Source: Humidesulfovibrio sp.
GTDB lineage: Bacteria > Desulfobacterota > Desulfovibrionia > Desulfovibrionales > Desulfovibrionaceae
Assembly (NCBI GenBank): GCA_031292175.1
Contig: JARLHQ010000031.1
Span: 1 to 64,000, forward strand
DNA length: 64,000 nucleotides
Direction of reading: 5' to 3'
The position numbers were made by a program, and so were the translations under genes. How positions within the stretch are numbered: position 1 is the first letter of the stretch; every line of letters begins with the position of its first letter. Shown in pieces: positions 1-8,818 of this stretch. Under the pieces are notes generated by a model. The model was not told the origin of the DNA and searched no databases. It saw only the letters and a list, made by a program, of their open reading frames with translations.

Positions 1-43
1 ACTCCTCTCGACGAACGACTGTCAATCTGGCATTGGCATGGAT

Positions 44-113
44 GTTCACTCGGTCCTCCTGTCGGCAGTTGAGTTCTCGCAAACCCAATTTGACCGATTC
101 GGGCCGAGTGAAC
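44..113. repeat. 10-bp perfect inverted repeat at window edge
   Basis: The arm GTTCACTCGG at 44-53 is exactly inverted as CCGAGTGAAC at 104-113, with 50 bases between the arms. No gene is visible in bases 1-133. The repeat could be a folded RNA element or the remnant of a mobile-element end, but no transposase or target duplication is visible in the window. The DNA left of base 1 would be needed to decide. Confidence 0.5.
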
Positions 114-133
114 AACCTCCTATAACTCCACAG

Positions 134-361
134 CTAGCGCAGGTTGGGAGGGGTCGGCTGGAGCTGTTCCTGGACGGCTGAGCCGTTGCCGGTGACGAGC
201 CCGGCGCCGGGGGCCGGGCCCTCAAAAAAGGCCTCGGACTGGTCATCCGACATCCCGGAATTCTTCGGCTGGGTGAACGTCATCAAACTGGTGGGATGCT
301 CCGCGGAAGCGCAAGCGCTGAGCGTCAGCATAAGAAGCAGGAGAGCCAAAAGATACCGCAT
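134..361 (-). CDS. Small lipoprotein, unknown function
   Basis: This 75-residue protein has a short basic N-terminus, a leucine-rich hydrophobic stretch and the lipobox-like LSACAS, so it should be exported and lipid-anchored at the cysteine. The mature part of about 55 residues has no motif I recognise; it is rich in Pro, Gly and acidic residues. I chose the ATG at 361 because AGGA lies five bases upstream; an in-frame ATG at 373 is the alternative. The longer frame to 442 lacks support. It lies about 100 bases downstream of the coiled-coil gene on the same strand. Confidence 0.7.
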   Translation of the reverse strand: MRYLLALLLLMLTLSACASAEHPTSLMTFTQPKNSGMSDDQSEAFFEGPAPGAGLVTGNGSAVQEQLQPTPPNLR

Positions 362-469
362 GGTGTTCCTCATATTTTTACCCACCGTTCCAAGGTGACT
401 GCCCGTGAAGGGCCGCCACCCCATTCCGACCTTTGATGGCAAAAGTCAAGCACGCCCACCCCGGTCGCC

Positions 470-1756
470 TCAGTCCGGACTCCACGGCAACGGCGAAGCC
501 GGCGCGGCGGCGCATTGCGCCAGGGACTCGGAAAGCTCGGCGCGGATGTTCAACAGCTCCACCTGGGTGCGGCTCAAGTCCTCCGCGAGGCGGAGGGCCC
601 GCGCCTCGGCATCCTTGCCTGCCGTCTGCGACGCCACCAGGGCCTCTCCGGTCCGCCCCAGGCGCTCCTCCAGCCCGGCGACGCGCGCCTGGGCCTGAGC
701 CAGAGCCTCGGCGGCCTGCGCCAGCCGGGTCTGGCTTTCCTCCTCCTCGGAACGGCGCACTTCCGACGCGCGCGAACCGGCCTCCGACAGGCGGGCGCGC
801 ATGGCTTCGGCCTCCGAGGCCAGACTCGCGTGGGCCTCGCGCAGGGCGCGCAATTCGGTGCGCAGGGCTTCGGCCTCGGCCTCTGCCTGAACGCCCCGCG
901 TTTGCAATTCCTCCTGGCGACGCAGGTCCTGGATCTTTTCCTGTAGCGCGCGCAGCTCAGCGCGGGCAGCCTCGGCCCTGTCCCGCTCCCGGTCAGCCTC
1001 GGCGCGCACACGCGCCAGCTCCTGCTCGGCATCGCCGTGGGCGGTCAGGGCCGTCTCCAGGTCCGTCAGCCTGCCGCCCAGGACAGCGCGCTCCTCCTCC
1101 AGGCCGCGGAGCTGCGCGGCCAGGGCCTGCTTCTCGGCCTGAGAGCGCGCCCGGACCAATTCGAGCTCGCGGGCGGTTGCCTCGGCGCGTTCCCGGGCCT
1201 GGTGCATCAATTGGGTGATTTTTTTCGCGGCGTCCAGGGTGCGGCGCAGTTCGTCCTCCCGCCGGGCCACCAGTTCCGCCAAGGACTTGTCGGCCTGTGC
1301 CCGCTGATCGGCGGTGGACTGCCCGGTCCACACGGACACCAGCCCTACGAGGGCGCGTTCAAAAAAGCGCTCCACGTCCTCGTGGGCACGGGCGCGCGAA
1401 TCGCGCTCCACCCAGGACTCACGCACCAGGTCATCGTAGGCGCGGCGCAGCAAGCGCTGCACCTTGAGGGAAGCGGGCATAAAGAGCCCGGCCCCTTGAT
1501 GGGCCTCGGCCTGCTCCCGGCCCCACTGGGCCACGGGGTCCGAGGCCGCATCCATGTTGAGCGCGGGGTGCCCTTCGGAATTCAGGATTTCGCCCAGCAC
1601 CTTTGAGGCGCCCGCCACGGCGTTCTCCACCACCTCTGAGGCCAGGGGGCGGCCCGCAAGCTCGGCCAGCCGCAGCAGGCGCACGGACAGCCAGGGGCCA
1701 TTGGCCGCAGCCAGCCCCGCCAGAGTCAGGGTGTCTTTGTCAGCAGGCTGAGCCAT
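470..1756 (-). CDS. Putative sensory-domain protein with long C-terminal coiled coil
   Basis: This protein of 428 residues has two parts. Residues 1-145 are a helical globular region rich in Leu and Ala, with the segment MPASLKVQRLLRRAYDDLV; it reminds me of the helical RsbRD/N-terminal sensory domains found on some deltaproteobacterial kinases, but this is a weak resemblance. From about residue 150 to 415 it is an almost uninterrupted Ala/Glu/Arg/Leu coiled coil with no kinase, GGDEF or MCP signature. The start is the ATG at 1756 (MAQPAD); the frame remains open further upstream, but that stretch runs through the 3' end of the neighbouring EAL/HDOD gene. It may act as a cytoplasmic scaffold or partner. 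No enzymatic function can be assigned. Confidence 0.75.
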   Translation of the reverse strand: MAQPADKDTLTLAGLAAANGPWLSVRLLRLAELAGRPLASEVVENAVAGASKVLGEILNSEGHPALNMDAASDPVAQWGREQAEAHQGAGLFMPASLKVQRLLRRAYDDLVRESWVERDSRARAHEDVERFFERALVGLVSVWTGQSTADQRAQADKSLAELVARREDELRRTLDAAKKITQLMHQARERAEATARELELVRARSQAEKQALAAQLRGLEEERAVLGGRLTDLETALTAHGDAEQELARVRAEADRERDRAEAARAELRALQEKIQDLRRQEELQTRGVQAEAEAEALRTELRALREAHASLASEAEAMRARLSEAGSRASEVRRSEEEESQTRLAQAAEALAQAQARVAGLEERLGRTGEALVASQTAGKDAEARALRLAEDLSRTQVELLNIRAELSESLAQCAAAPASPLPWSPD

Positions 1757-1818
1757 GGGCACCTCGTTGCGTTCAGGAAGTGCGCGTAACGCGTGAGGCG
1801 GACGTGTGGCCCCGGTGG

Positions 1819-3114
1819 TCAGGCTCCGCCGCCGCCAGCCAAGCCCCCTCCGCCAGAATGGCCGTGGTGGTGCGGCAGGGCCAGCAACAGCGTGTCCGCC
1901 CACTGGAATGAAGCATTGTAGGCCGTGGCCACTGAACCCGTGGGCAGATTCAATTCCAGGGCGTACTGGGCCATGTCGTCCCAATGCGTGTCCTCTATGG
2001 CCTGGGCCATGCCGAGCCACGGGGCGTAGAAGCCGGGCTGGCCGCAGAGCCCGGCGTGCAGATCATCGGTCAGGGCCAGCTTCTCCAGAATCGCCTCCAT
2101 GGGCATGTCGAGCATGGCGGGCAAAAGCGAGAACAGACCCAGCAGGAACAGGCTGTCGGCCTGGTCGCGCCGTTCGGAGGCCAAGGCCAGGAGCTCGAAG
2201 AACTTGCCCCGCTGGGCCGAGAGGTGCAGCAGCTCACGCGACTTGCTGGACGGCGTCACATCGCCCATGACCATGACCCGGAGCCAGGCGGAAAGCTGCA
2301 CCCAGCCCGCCAGGAGCACGGCTTGGCGCACGCTGGACACTTTCTTAAGCAACCCAAAATGCGCGGAATTGAGCATGGCGAGCACCCGGTAGGACACCGA
2401 AGCGTCGGCCTCGATGGCCGACACCAGCAGATCCATGGGAGGCTCCTGCTTGGCCAGCAGGTCCAGCAGGGTCAGGCGGGTGGATTCTGCGGCGGAGATC
2501 TTGCGCTGGGTCAGGGTGACGGGCTCGCGGAAAAAATGGCCGGCAAAAAGATTGAAGCCCAGAGCCTTGGCCAGGGCTGCGGCCTCGTGGGTCTCCACGC
2601 GCTTGGCCAGGAGCCTCTTGCCGCGCGCCTTCAGGGCGGCCACGGCCGTTTTGAGTTCACCGTTCAAAGCCTCCGGCGCGCGCATGTCCAAAATCACGGT
2701 GCCGCAAACCGAGAGCAGCGGCGTCTCCAGGTCGAAGGGACTGGGCAGGTCCAGGGCCAGCTCGTAGTTCTCGGCCGCCAGGCCCTTCAACGCCTCGAGA
2801 AAGGTGGGCTCCTCACCGGGGTAGAAATCCAGCACAGGCATGACGCAGGCCGGGCCGAGGGCTTTGGGGATGCCGGTCATGAGCGCCTGTGGCGGCAGGT
2901 GGATGAGGGCCTTGTGCGGGCCGGAGCAGGTGTCCATACAGGCGGGCAGGCACTGGATGACCGAAAGTGTGGCTTGGAGCGGATCGGAAAACTCCGAGTA
3001 GGTGTGCTCCAGGCAACGGCGATAGTAGTGGAAGTACCCCCACGTGTTCAGGCTCTCGTCAAGGACGGGCTGGCGGGCGACAAACAGTGTTTCATAATGT
3101 GATTGCAGGGTCAT
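1819..3114 (-). CDS. EAL-like/HDOD signalling protein (YuxH/CdgJ type), degenerate EAL
   Basis: The protein has 431 residues: an EAL-like half (about 8-195) beginning LFVARQPVLDESLN and an HDOD half (about 205-395). In this family the first strand is normally VARQPIxD followed by a GYELL-type EAL signature; here that position reads WGYFHYYRR, so the catalytic Glu is absent and c-di-GMP hydrolysis is unlikely. HDOD domains are metal-independent relatives of HD domains used as signalling scaffolds. The C-terminus is a low-complexity His/Gly tail (LPHHHGHSGGGG). The gene is divergent from a diguanylate cyclase 75 bases away, and the coiled-coil gene follows 62 bases downstream, suggesting a shared signalling output. 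A regulatory rather than catalytic role is inferred. Confidence 0.88.
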   Translation of the reverse strand: MTLQSHYETLFVARQPVLDESLNTWGYFHYYRRCLEHTYSEFSDPLQATLSVIQCLPACMDTCSGPHKALIHLPPQALMTGIPKALGPACVMPVLDFYPGEEPTFLEALKGLAAENYELALDLPSPFDLETPLLSVCGTVILDMRAPEALNGELKTAVAALKARGKRLLAKRVETHEAAALAKALGFNLFAGHFFREPVTLTQRKISAAESTRLTLLDLLAKQEPPMDLLVSAIEADASVSYRVLAMLNSAHFGLLKKVSSVRQAVLLAGWVQLSAWLRVMVMGDVTPSSKSRELLHLSAQRGKFFELLALASERRDQADSLFLLGLFSLLPAMLDMPMEAILEKLALTDDLHAGLCGQPGFYAPWLGMAQAIEDTHWDDMAQYALELNLPTGSVATAYNASFQWADTLLLALPHHHGHSGGGGLAGGGGA

Positions 3115-3128
3115 CGCCAGGGGGCCCC

Positions 3129-3158
3129 TTGAAGGTGTGAGACATTTATCCGTAAAAT
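3129..3158 (+). promoter_or_regulatory. Candidate sigma70 promoter for PAS-GGDEF gene
   Basis: TTGAAG at 3129-3134 and TAAAAT at 3153-3158 are separated by 18 bases, 31 bases before the first ATG at 3189. The -10 matches consensus at five of six positions. This is the AT-richest part of the divergent spacer between the HDOD protein and the cyclase. Confidence 0.45.
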
Positions 3159-3188
3159 TCCGCTGAACATGGACTTCTGTCGCGTCAA

Positions 3189-4169
3189 ATGCTAGCGACT
3201 CCTGTTATGAATGTAAAGGAGCTGTTGGAAGAAGGCGCGGGCGCGGATACGGTCGCCAACCTCTTCGAAATCGAGCGCTACGCCTGGATGGCCTTGTCCT
3301 ACGACATGGCCGTTGCGCTTGATATGGACGGCTGCATCCTGGCCGTCAACTCCGCCTGGCAGCGTTCCACCGGCTTCTGGCCGGAAGCCTTGCGTGGAAA
3401 ATATCTTTTGGAGTTCATGGACTTCGACGACCGCGAGCGCGCCCTGGCCGCGCTCCAGAGCCTCATCACCAGTGACACGGCCAGCACCACCTTCGATTTC
3501 CGCTTCCGTTGCGAAAATGGCGCTTACAAACGTTTCAACTGGAATGTTCTCTTCTCTCCGGACACAGAAATATTCTATTGCATCGTCAAAGACTTGAGCA
3601 ATGTCCATGACCTGCGCCACGCCGCCTACCACGACACCCTGACCGGTCTGCCGAACCGGCTGTTTCTGACGGACGCCCTGCCCAAACTCGTGAGCGGGGC
3701 CCTGGAGCTGCGCCACGTGCTGGCGCTGTTCTTCCTCGACCTCGACGGCTTCAAAGCCGTCAATGACACCCTGGGGCACCAGGCGGGCGACATCCTGCTC
3801 CAGACCGTGGCCGAGCGCCTGCTCCGTTGCGTTTCCCGGCCGGAGAACTGCGTGCGCCTGGGCGGCGACGAGTTCGTGCTCATGGAAACCTGGCCCTGCG
3901 ACGCCTTCACCCCCGAACGTCTGGCCATGGATGTCATCGCCGCCGTGAACGAGCCGGTTCGGATCAACGACCGCGAGGTGCGCGTGGGCGTCTCCGTGGG
4001 CATCGCGCTGGCTCCCGCAGCCGCAAAAACCCCCGCCGAACTCATGGCTCTGGCCGACAAGGCCATGTACAGCGCCAAACGCAGCGGCAAGAACCGCTAC
4101 GTCATCGCCACCGGCGCGGAAGACCCCGCCTGCGCCGTGGGGCTTGAATCCCAGCACGGGAACGGGTAG
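3189..4169 (+). CDS. PAS-GGDEF diguanylate cyclase
   Basis: This soluble protein of 326 residues makes c-di-GMP from two GTP. Residues 30-140 are a PAS fold; 145-305 are a GGDEF domain opening with the typical HDTLTGLPNR and carrying an intact GGDEF at 225-229. The metal/GTP-binding LFFLDLDGFKAVNDTLGH is present. The product-inhibition motif RxxD five residues before GGDEF is replaced by RPEN, so feedback inhibition through a canonical I-site is not expected. No membrane segment is seen, so the PAS domain should sense an intracellular cue. The start is either ATG 3189 or ATG 3207; neither has a strong ribosome site. It is followed 57 bases later by the NdvC-like glucan gene. Confidence 0.92.
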   Translation: MLATPVMNVKELLEEGAGADTVANLFEIERYAWMALSYDMAVALDMDGCILAVNSAWQRSTGFWPEALRGKYLLEFMDFDDRERALAALQSLITSDTASTTFDFRFRCENGAYKRFNWNVLFSPDTEIFYCIVKDLSNVHDLRHAAYHDTLTGLPNRLFLTDALPKLVSGALELRHVLALFFLDLDGFKAVNDTLGHQAGDILLQTVAERLLRCVSRPENCVRLGGDEFVLMETWPCDAFTPERLAMDVIAAVNEPVRINDREVRVGVSVGIALAPAAAKTPAELMALADKAMYSAKRSGKNRYVIATGAEDPACAVGLESQHGNG

Positions 4170-4226
4170 GCAGAGACCTCCGCCTCGTGAATCGAGCGGA
4201 TTCACGCCCCGAGCGGAGGTCCTTAC

Positions 4227-5894
4227 ATGCGCCCCACCACCAATGCCCTGGCCGGGCTGGCCACGGCCATCGTCGTCCTGGCCCTCGCCGTGGCCCTAAA
4301 TTTCGCCTTCTGGTGGGTCCAGGGACGGCCGCAAGACCTGCCCGACGCCAAGACCCCGAACATCAAGAGCGCCTCCTTCAGCCCTTACCGGCCGGGGCAG
4401 AGCCCCTTCGGCGAATGCTTCACGCGCGCGCAGTTGGAGGAGGACATGGCCGTGGCGGCCAAGTACTTCACGCGCATCCGCACCTATTCCAACACCGGCC
4501 AGTTCGCCCCCGTGCCGGAGCTGGCGCAAAAAAACGGCCTCAAGGTCATCCTCGGGGCCTGGATCGGCGCCAACCTGCAGGACAACGAGGACGAAATCGC
4601 CGGGGCCATCAAGGCCGCCAACGCCTATCCGGACACCGTGGAACGCGTGGTGGTGGGCAACGAGGTGCTGCTGCGCAGCGAGGTCACCCCGGAGCTGCTC
4701 ATCAAATACATCCGCAGGGTCAAGGCGGCCATCAAGCAGCCCGTCACCTACGCCGACGTCTGGGAGTACTGGCTGGAATATCCGCAGGTGGCGCGGGAGG
4801 TCGACTCCATCACCATCCACGTGCTGCCTTACTGGGAAAACACGCCCACGCCGCTTGAGCACACCATCGAGCACATGCTTGAGGCCCGCGCCAAGATCAC
4901 CCGGGCCTTCCCCGGCAAGCCGGTGCTCATCGGCGAAATCGGCTGGCCCAGCGCTGGCCGTGTGCGCAAGGACGCGGTGCCCGGCCGCGTGGCCCAGGCC
5001 CGCTTCGTGCGCCAGATCATCAACACCGCCGTGGAACGCGGCATCGACTTCAACATCTTCGAGCTCTTCGACGAGCCCTGGAAGGCGAACCAGGAGGGCA
5101 CGGTTGGCGCCAACTGGGGCCTGATTGATTCGAACCGGCACCTGAAGTTCCCCCTGACCGGCCCGGTGAGCGAGAAGCCCTACTGGTTCTCGGCCTTTCT
5201 CGCCTCTTCCGGCCTGGCCGGGCTCCTGGCCGCACTGGCCCTGTTCCTGCGGCCCCCGCGCGGCTTCGGCAAAACCGCGCTCATCTGCCTGGCCGCGCAG
5301 TTCCTGTCCACCCTGCTGGCCGCCAGCGCAGAGCAAAGCCTGCATTTGGCCTTTGGCCTCGGCGGGCTGGCGAGTGGACTGCTCCTGACGGGCGGCGGGG
5401 CCCTGCTCTGTCTCCTGGTATTCTCTGAACTGGCCGACCTCGCCGCCGGGCACGGTGAGAATCCCGGCCCGCGCCCCCTGGCCCCGGTCATCGCCCGGCT
5501 GGAGTCCCTCCGCTCCCGGCGGCTGGATCTTACGAGCCGCGCGGGCCTCGTGGGATTGCTCGACCTCATGTTCGGCCTAGCCGCCTTGTCCCAAACCGTC
5601 GGGCTCATCGTGGATCCGCGCTACCGCGACTTCCGCGTGGCCCAGTTCCTGCCCGTGGCCCTGTGCCTCGCCCTTCGGCTTTTCGCCACGCGGGAGCTCC
5701 CGCGGCCGGTGGGCTCTCCGCGCGAGGAATGGCTGTTCGTGTGCAGTTTCGTGGCCGGGGCCGTGATCATCCCCCTGGTTGAGGGCCTGAAAAACCCCGC
5801 CGCCCTGGCCTGGGGCGGCACCCTTCTGCTGCTCGCCGTCCCCTGGGGCCTGGCCATTCTGCGCCAGCGCCAGGCCAAGGCGAAGGCCATCTAG
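4227..5894 (+). CDS. GH17-type membrane beta-glucan enzyme, NdvC-like
   Basis: The 555-residue protein has an N-terminal membrane anchor (about 8-31), a periplasmic glycoside hydrolase family 17 barrel (about 45-320), and a C-terminal membrane domain with about seven hydrophobic segments from residue 322. The two catalytic glutamates of GH17 can be placed: E146 in VVGNEVLLR (acid/base) and E237 in VLIGEIGWPS (nucleophile). Length and layout match NdvC of Bradyrhizobium, a GH17-like membrane protein needed for cyclic beta-1,3/1,6-glucan. It may remodel or synthesise periplasmic or extracellular beta-glucan. No glycosyltransferase 2 domain is attached, unlike NdvB-type fusions. Its position directly after a diguanylate cyclase on the same strand suggests c-di-GMP-linked polysaccharide output; that is inference. 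Confidence 0.85.
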   Translation: MRPTTNALAGLATAIVVLALAVALNFAFWWVQGRPQDLPDAKTPNIKSASFSPYRPGQSPFGECFTRAQLEEDMAVAAKYFTRIRTYSNTGQFAPVPELAQKNGLKVILGAWIGANLQDNEDEIAGAIKAANAYPDTVERVVVGNEVLLRSEVTPELLIKYIRRVKAAIKQPVTYADVWEYWLEYPQVAREVDSITIHVLPYWENTPTPLEHTIEHMLEARAKITRAFPGKPVLIGEIGWPSAGRVRKDAVPGRVAQARFVRQIINTAVERGIDFNIFELFDEPWKANQEGTVGANWGLIDSNRHLKFPLTGPVSEKPYWFSAFLASSGLAGLLAALALFLRPPRGFGKTALICLAAQFLSTLLAASAEQSLHLAFGLGGLASGLLLTGGGALLCLLVFSELADLAAGHGENPGPRPLAPVIARLESLRSRRLDLTSRAGLVGLLDLMFGLAALSQTVGLIVDPRYRDFRVAQFLPVALCLALRLFATRELPRPVGSPREEWLFVCSFVAGAVIIPLVEGLKNPAALAWGGTLLLLAVPWGLAILRQRQAKAKAI

Positions 5895-6352
5895 AGCTAG
5901 GAACGTCCGGCGCATTCCGACCCCGCACTCTGCGGGATGCACCGGGAACTGCGCGCAGCGGCAACTGGGCCCTGTCCCACGCCCAGACCCTCGCGGCGCC
6001 GCGCGCGCCATGACCTTCACCGGCGTGACGCTCAAGCTCAACACCCGCGCCTTATTACACGCTGGACAAAAACGCACTCCCTCCGATTCCACACCGTCCA
6101 GACCTACACGGATCCGCGGATGCTTTGCCGTGCATAGGCGGGCTTCCTCTGGCACCCCGAGCGGTGCGCGGCATTTCCATATTGGATGCCGAATGTCGAT
6201 TCTTGCTATTTGCAACGTATATCCTATCGACAATTCCACTAGCTTCATCCGTCAACATGCTTCCTGTTGCTTCGCGCATAGCCTTCCGGTAAGCGCCGTA
6301 GTTCAATTATGGATTCTTTTTTCCTCCCCCCCCCACGCACAGGAGCGGCGCG
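5895..6352. other. 458-base intergenic region without a supported gene
   Basis: The first 140 bases are GC-rich and include a small hairpin (CCCGCA 5922-5927 with TGCGGG 5931-5936, no T-run). From about 6050 the DNA becomes much more AT-rich, with weak promoter-like elements such as TTGCTA followed 16 bases later by TATCGA near 6202-6229. Short open frames here lack ribosome sites and look non-coding. The region probably carries the control sequences of the chemoreceptor gene. Confidence 0.5.
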
Positions 6353-8392
6353 ATGAAGGTCAATATTTTCGTCAAGGTCACCAGCATGGTCATCGCGGCG
6401 GTGGCCGCGACCAGCCTGGGCATGTTTCTGGTGGCCAACCATCTTGTCGGCAACGGTTTTGACATGGAAGCCAGAGACAACATCGCCCTGTTCCAACGCA
6501 TTGTAGACAAGCACATCATGGCCGAGGGCGAAATGCTCTACAAAGCGACCAACGCCCTGTCGCAGAATCCGGCAGTCATCGACGCCGTGGCCAGACACGA
6601 TGACAAGGCGCTCAAGGAAATTCTCCGCCACCACTTGGACATCCACAAGGTGGACGCCATCGTCGCCACTGACGACAAGGGCATCATCCTGGTGCGCGCG
6701 CACGATGATAAGGCTGGCGACTCGGCCCTCAACTTCGCCAGCGTGGCCAGCGCGCTCAAGGACAAGCCCAGCGTCGGCATCGAACGCGGCGACGTGGTCA
6801 AATTCACCATGCGCGCGGCCTTTCCGATCAAGCAGAACGGCGTCATCATCGGCGCCGTCGCCATAGGCAACCGCCTTTCAAACGAGCAGTTCGTGGATGG
6901 CATCAAAGACTTGACCGGCCTGGAGGTCACCATCTTCGACCAGGACACCCGCGCCGCCACCACAATACTGAAGGACGGCAAACGCGTTGTCGGCACCAAG
7001 ATGGACAACCCGAAGGTCATCGAGACCGTGCTGCAGAAAGGCGAGATTTTCCATTCGACCAACACGGTGCTGGGCAAAACCTATGAGACCGCTTACTGGC
7101 CCATCAAGGACGCCAGCGGCAAAGTCGAGGGCATGTTCTTTATCGGCCTGGACCGCATGATCACCGAGCACACCAAGGGCCGCATCAGCTGGGCCATGTT
7201 CCTGGGCGCCCTGCTGATCTCCATCGTCATGGGCGCTCTGGGGCTTTGGTTTGCGCGCTCGCTGGCCACCCCACTCAAGCGCACCGCCGATTTCGCCACC
7301 CTGGTGGCCGGGGGGAACCTGAGTCATCAGCTCGATGTGCATCGCGAGGACGAAATCGGCGAGCTGGCGGAAACCTTGCGGCACATGGTGGACAGGCTCA
7401 GGGACATGATCGCCGAAAGCGAGCAGAAGAGCCAGGAGGCCGCGAGCCTTACGGAAGAGGCCAGGCGCGCCACGAAGGTGGCCGAGGAAGCCCTGGAACA
7501 GGCCGCCAAGGCTAAGCGCGAGGGGCTGCTGCAGGCGGCCGACAAGCTGGAGCTTGTGGTGGGCGTCGTCTCCGACGCCGCGGAGCAGCTGGCTGAGCAA
7601 ATCGCACAGTCCCGGCAGGGCACGGAACACCAATCCCAACGCGTGTCGGAGACCGCCGCAGCCATGGAGGAGATGAATGCCACCGTGCTTGAGGTGGCCC
7701 AAAACGCCGGGCGCGCCGCGGAAACCAGCGAGTCGGCGCGAAATAACGCCGCCCGGGGTGCGCGGGTGGTGGCCCAGGCCGTCACAGGCATCACCCTGGT
7801 GCGGCAGACCAGTGAGGAATTGAAACAGGACATGGCCGCTCTGGGCAAGCAGGCCGATGGCATCGGCAATATCCTCTCCGTCATCGCGGACATTGCCGAC
7901 CAGACGAACCTGCTGGCGCTCAATGCCGCCATTGAGGCCGCCCGCGCAGGCGATGCCGGGCGCGGGTTCGCCGTGGTTGCCGACGAGGTGCGCAAGCTGG
8001 CCGAAAAGACCATGACCGCCACCAAGGAAGTAGGCGACGCCATCCGGGGCATCCAGGATGGCACGAGAAAGAGCATCCACGGGGTGGAGCGCTCCATGGA
8101 AAGCATCCAGCAGGCCACGACCCTGGCCGAGCAGTCCGGGCAAGCCCTGCACACCATCGTGGGCCTTGTGGAGACGAGTTCCGACCAGGTGCGCTCCATA
8201 GCCACCGCGGCTGAAGAGCAATCCGCCACCAGCGAGGAGATCAACCGGAGCGTGGAAGGCATCAGCCGCATTTCCCATGAAACCGCTGAAGCCATGAACC
8301 GCTCCGCCACTTCGGTCGCGGAGCTGGCGCTCCAGGCGCAAAACCTCAAGACCCTCACGGACCAGCTGCGGGCCGAGGGTCAGGAAAGCTAG
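6353..8392 (+). CDS. Methyl-accepting chemotaxis protein with periplasmic Cache sensor
   Basis: The 679-residue protein is a class-I transducer. It has TM1 (about 10-30), a periplasmic Cache-type ligand domain (about 33-275), TM2 (about 279-301), HAMP (302-355), a long helix with an Ala/Glu-rich insert, and the MCP signalling hairpin whose tip reads [20 protein letters not shown]. The segment [20 protein letters not shown] is typical of a Cache domain. The C-terminus ends LRAEGQES, so no CheR-binding pentapeptide is present and methylation would depend on other routes. AGGAGC eight bases before ATG 6353 supports the start. No che genes are nearby; it is an orphan receptor. Confidence 0.95.
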   Translation: MKVNIFVKVTSMVIAAVAATSLGMFLVANHLVGNGFDMEARDNIALFQRIVDKHIMAEGEMLYKATNALSQNPAVIDAVARHDDKALKEILRHHLDIHKVDAIVATDDKGIILVRAHDDKAGDSALNFASVASALKDKPSVGIERGDVVKFTMRAAFPIKQNGVIIGAVAIGNRLSNEQFVDGIKDLTGLEVTIFDQDTRAATTILKDGKRVVGTKMDNPKVIETVLQKGEIFHSTNTVLGKTYETAYWPIKDASGKVEGMFFIGLDRMITEHTKGRISWAMFLGALLISIVMGALGLWFARSLATPLKRTADFATLVAGGNLSHQLDVHREDEIGELAETLRHMVDRLRDMIAESEQKSQEAASLTEEARRATKVAEEALEQAAKAKREGLLQAADKLELVVGVVSDAAEQLAEQIAQSRQGTEHQSQRVSETAAAMEEMNATVLEVAQNAGRAAETSESARNNAARGARVVAQAVTGITLVRQTSEELKQDMAALGKQADGIGNILSVIADIADQTNLLALNAAIEAARAGDAGRGFAVVADEVRKLAEKTMTATKEVGDAIRGIQDGTRKSIHGVERSMESIQQATTLAEQSGQALHTIVGLVETSSDQVRSIATAAEEQSATSEEINRSVEGISRISHETAEAMNRSATSVAELALQAQNLKTLTDQLRAEGQES

Positions 8393-8437
8393 GGATTAGG
8401 AAGGCTGATGGCGGCAATCCCGCTCTCCGGACAACCC

Positions 8438-8478
8438 GGCAGGGCCGGGTCCAAGCGTCGCTCGGACCCGGCCCTGCC
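8438..8478. repeat. Perfect 15-bp hairpin downstream of chemoreceptor gene
   Basis: GGCAGGGCCGGGTCC (8438-8452) pairs perfectly with GGACCCGGCCCTGCC (8464-8478) across an 11-base loop. There is no T-run on either strand, so it is not a standard intrinsic terminator. It may still stop transcription, protect the mRNA 3' end, or be a mobile palindromic repeat. Confidence 0.75.
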
Positions 8479-8713
8479 TTGGCGACTCTCCTCCGACGAC
8501 ATCGCGGTGCGAATACGTAATTCATGCAATCTATACAAAGAATCAAAGTTCACCTGCATGCTCTGCGCAACGTGTGAGAACAGCCTACTATTTCTGCACT
8601 GACGCAGCACCGTGGCTTCAAGGCGCCCCCCTAGGCATGCACTGCGCCGCCGGTGCGCCCCCTCGCAGCAGCGCAACATCTCAAGGCTGAGATGTCTTCG
8701 CTTTTTTACAGCA

Positions 8714-8742
8714 TTGCAGACTATTTTTTTGTCGGGTATACA
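8714..8742 (+). promoter_or_regulatory. Sigma70 promoter for XRE regulator, with overlapping palindrome
   Basis: TTGCAG (8714-8719) and TATACA (8737-8742) are separated by exactly 17 bases in a T-rich spacer. The expected transcription start near 8749 excludes upstream start codons and favours ATG 8819. The -10 region contains the imperfect palindrome GGTATACAGTATCC, a reasonable position for autoregulation by the HTH protein. Confidence 0.65.
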
Positions 8743-8818
8743 GTATCCGTCCTTCCCCGATTCAGGCGTGCAGCGCTTGGGGACGATTCCAGGGCCAAAG
8801 CGACGGGAGACACCCAGG

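Larger units (their letters stand above)
8393..8818. other. Intergenic region between chemoreceptor and XRE regulator
   Basis: This stretch holds a perfect 15-bp inverted repeat near the receptor stop (8438-8478) and a good sigma70 promoter (8714-8742). Open frames crossing it, including one that would extend the regulator upstream to 8612, begin before that promoter and lack ribosome sites, so I see no additional gene. Confidence 0.6.

Noticed and set aside
44-113. Integron attC site
   Set aside because: The arms have GTT on the left and AAC on the right, the reverse of attC, and no cassette or integrase is visible.
5937-6306. Small genes in the gap before the chemoreceptor
   Set aside because: Frames on both strands lack ribosome sites, have poor codon bias and no motif.
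8612-8818. Upstream extension of the XRE regulator
   Set aside because: It begins before the well-formed promoter at 8714-8742, and its sequence is Arg/Pro-rich and unlike an HTH protein N-terminus.
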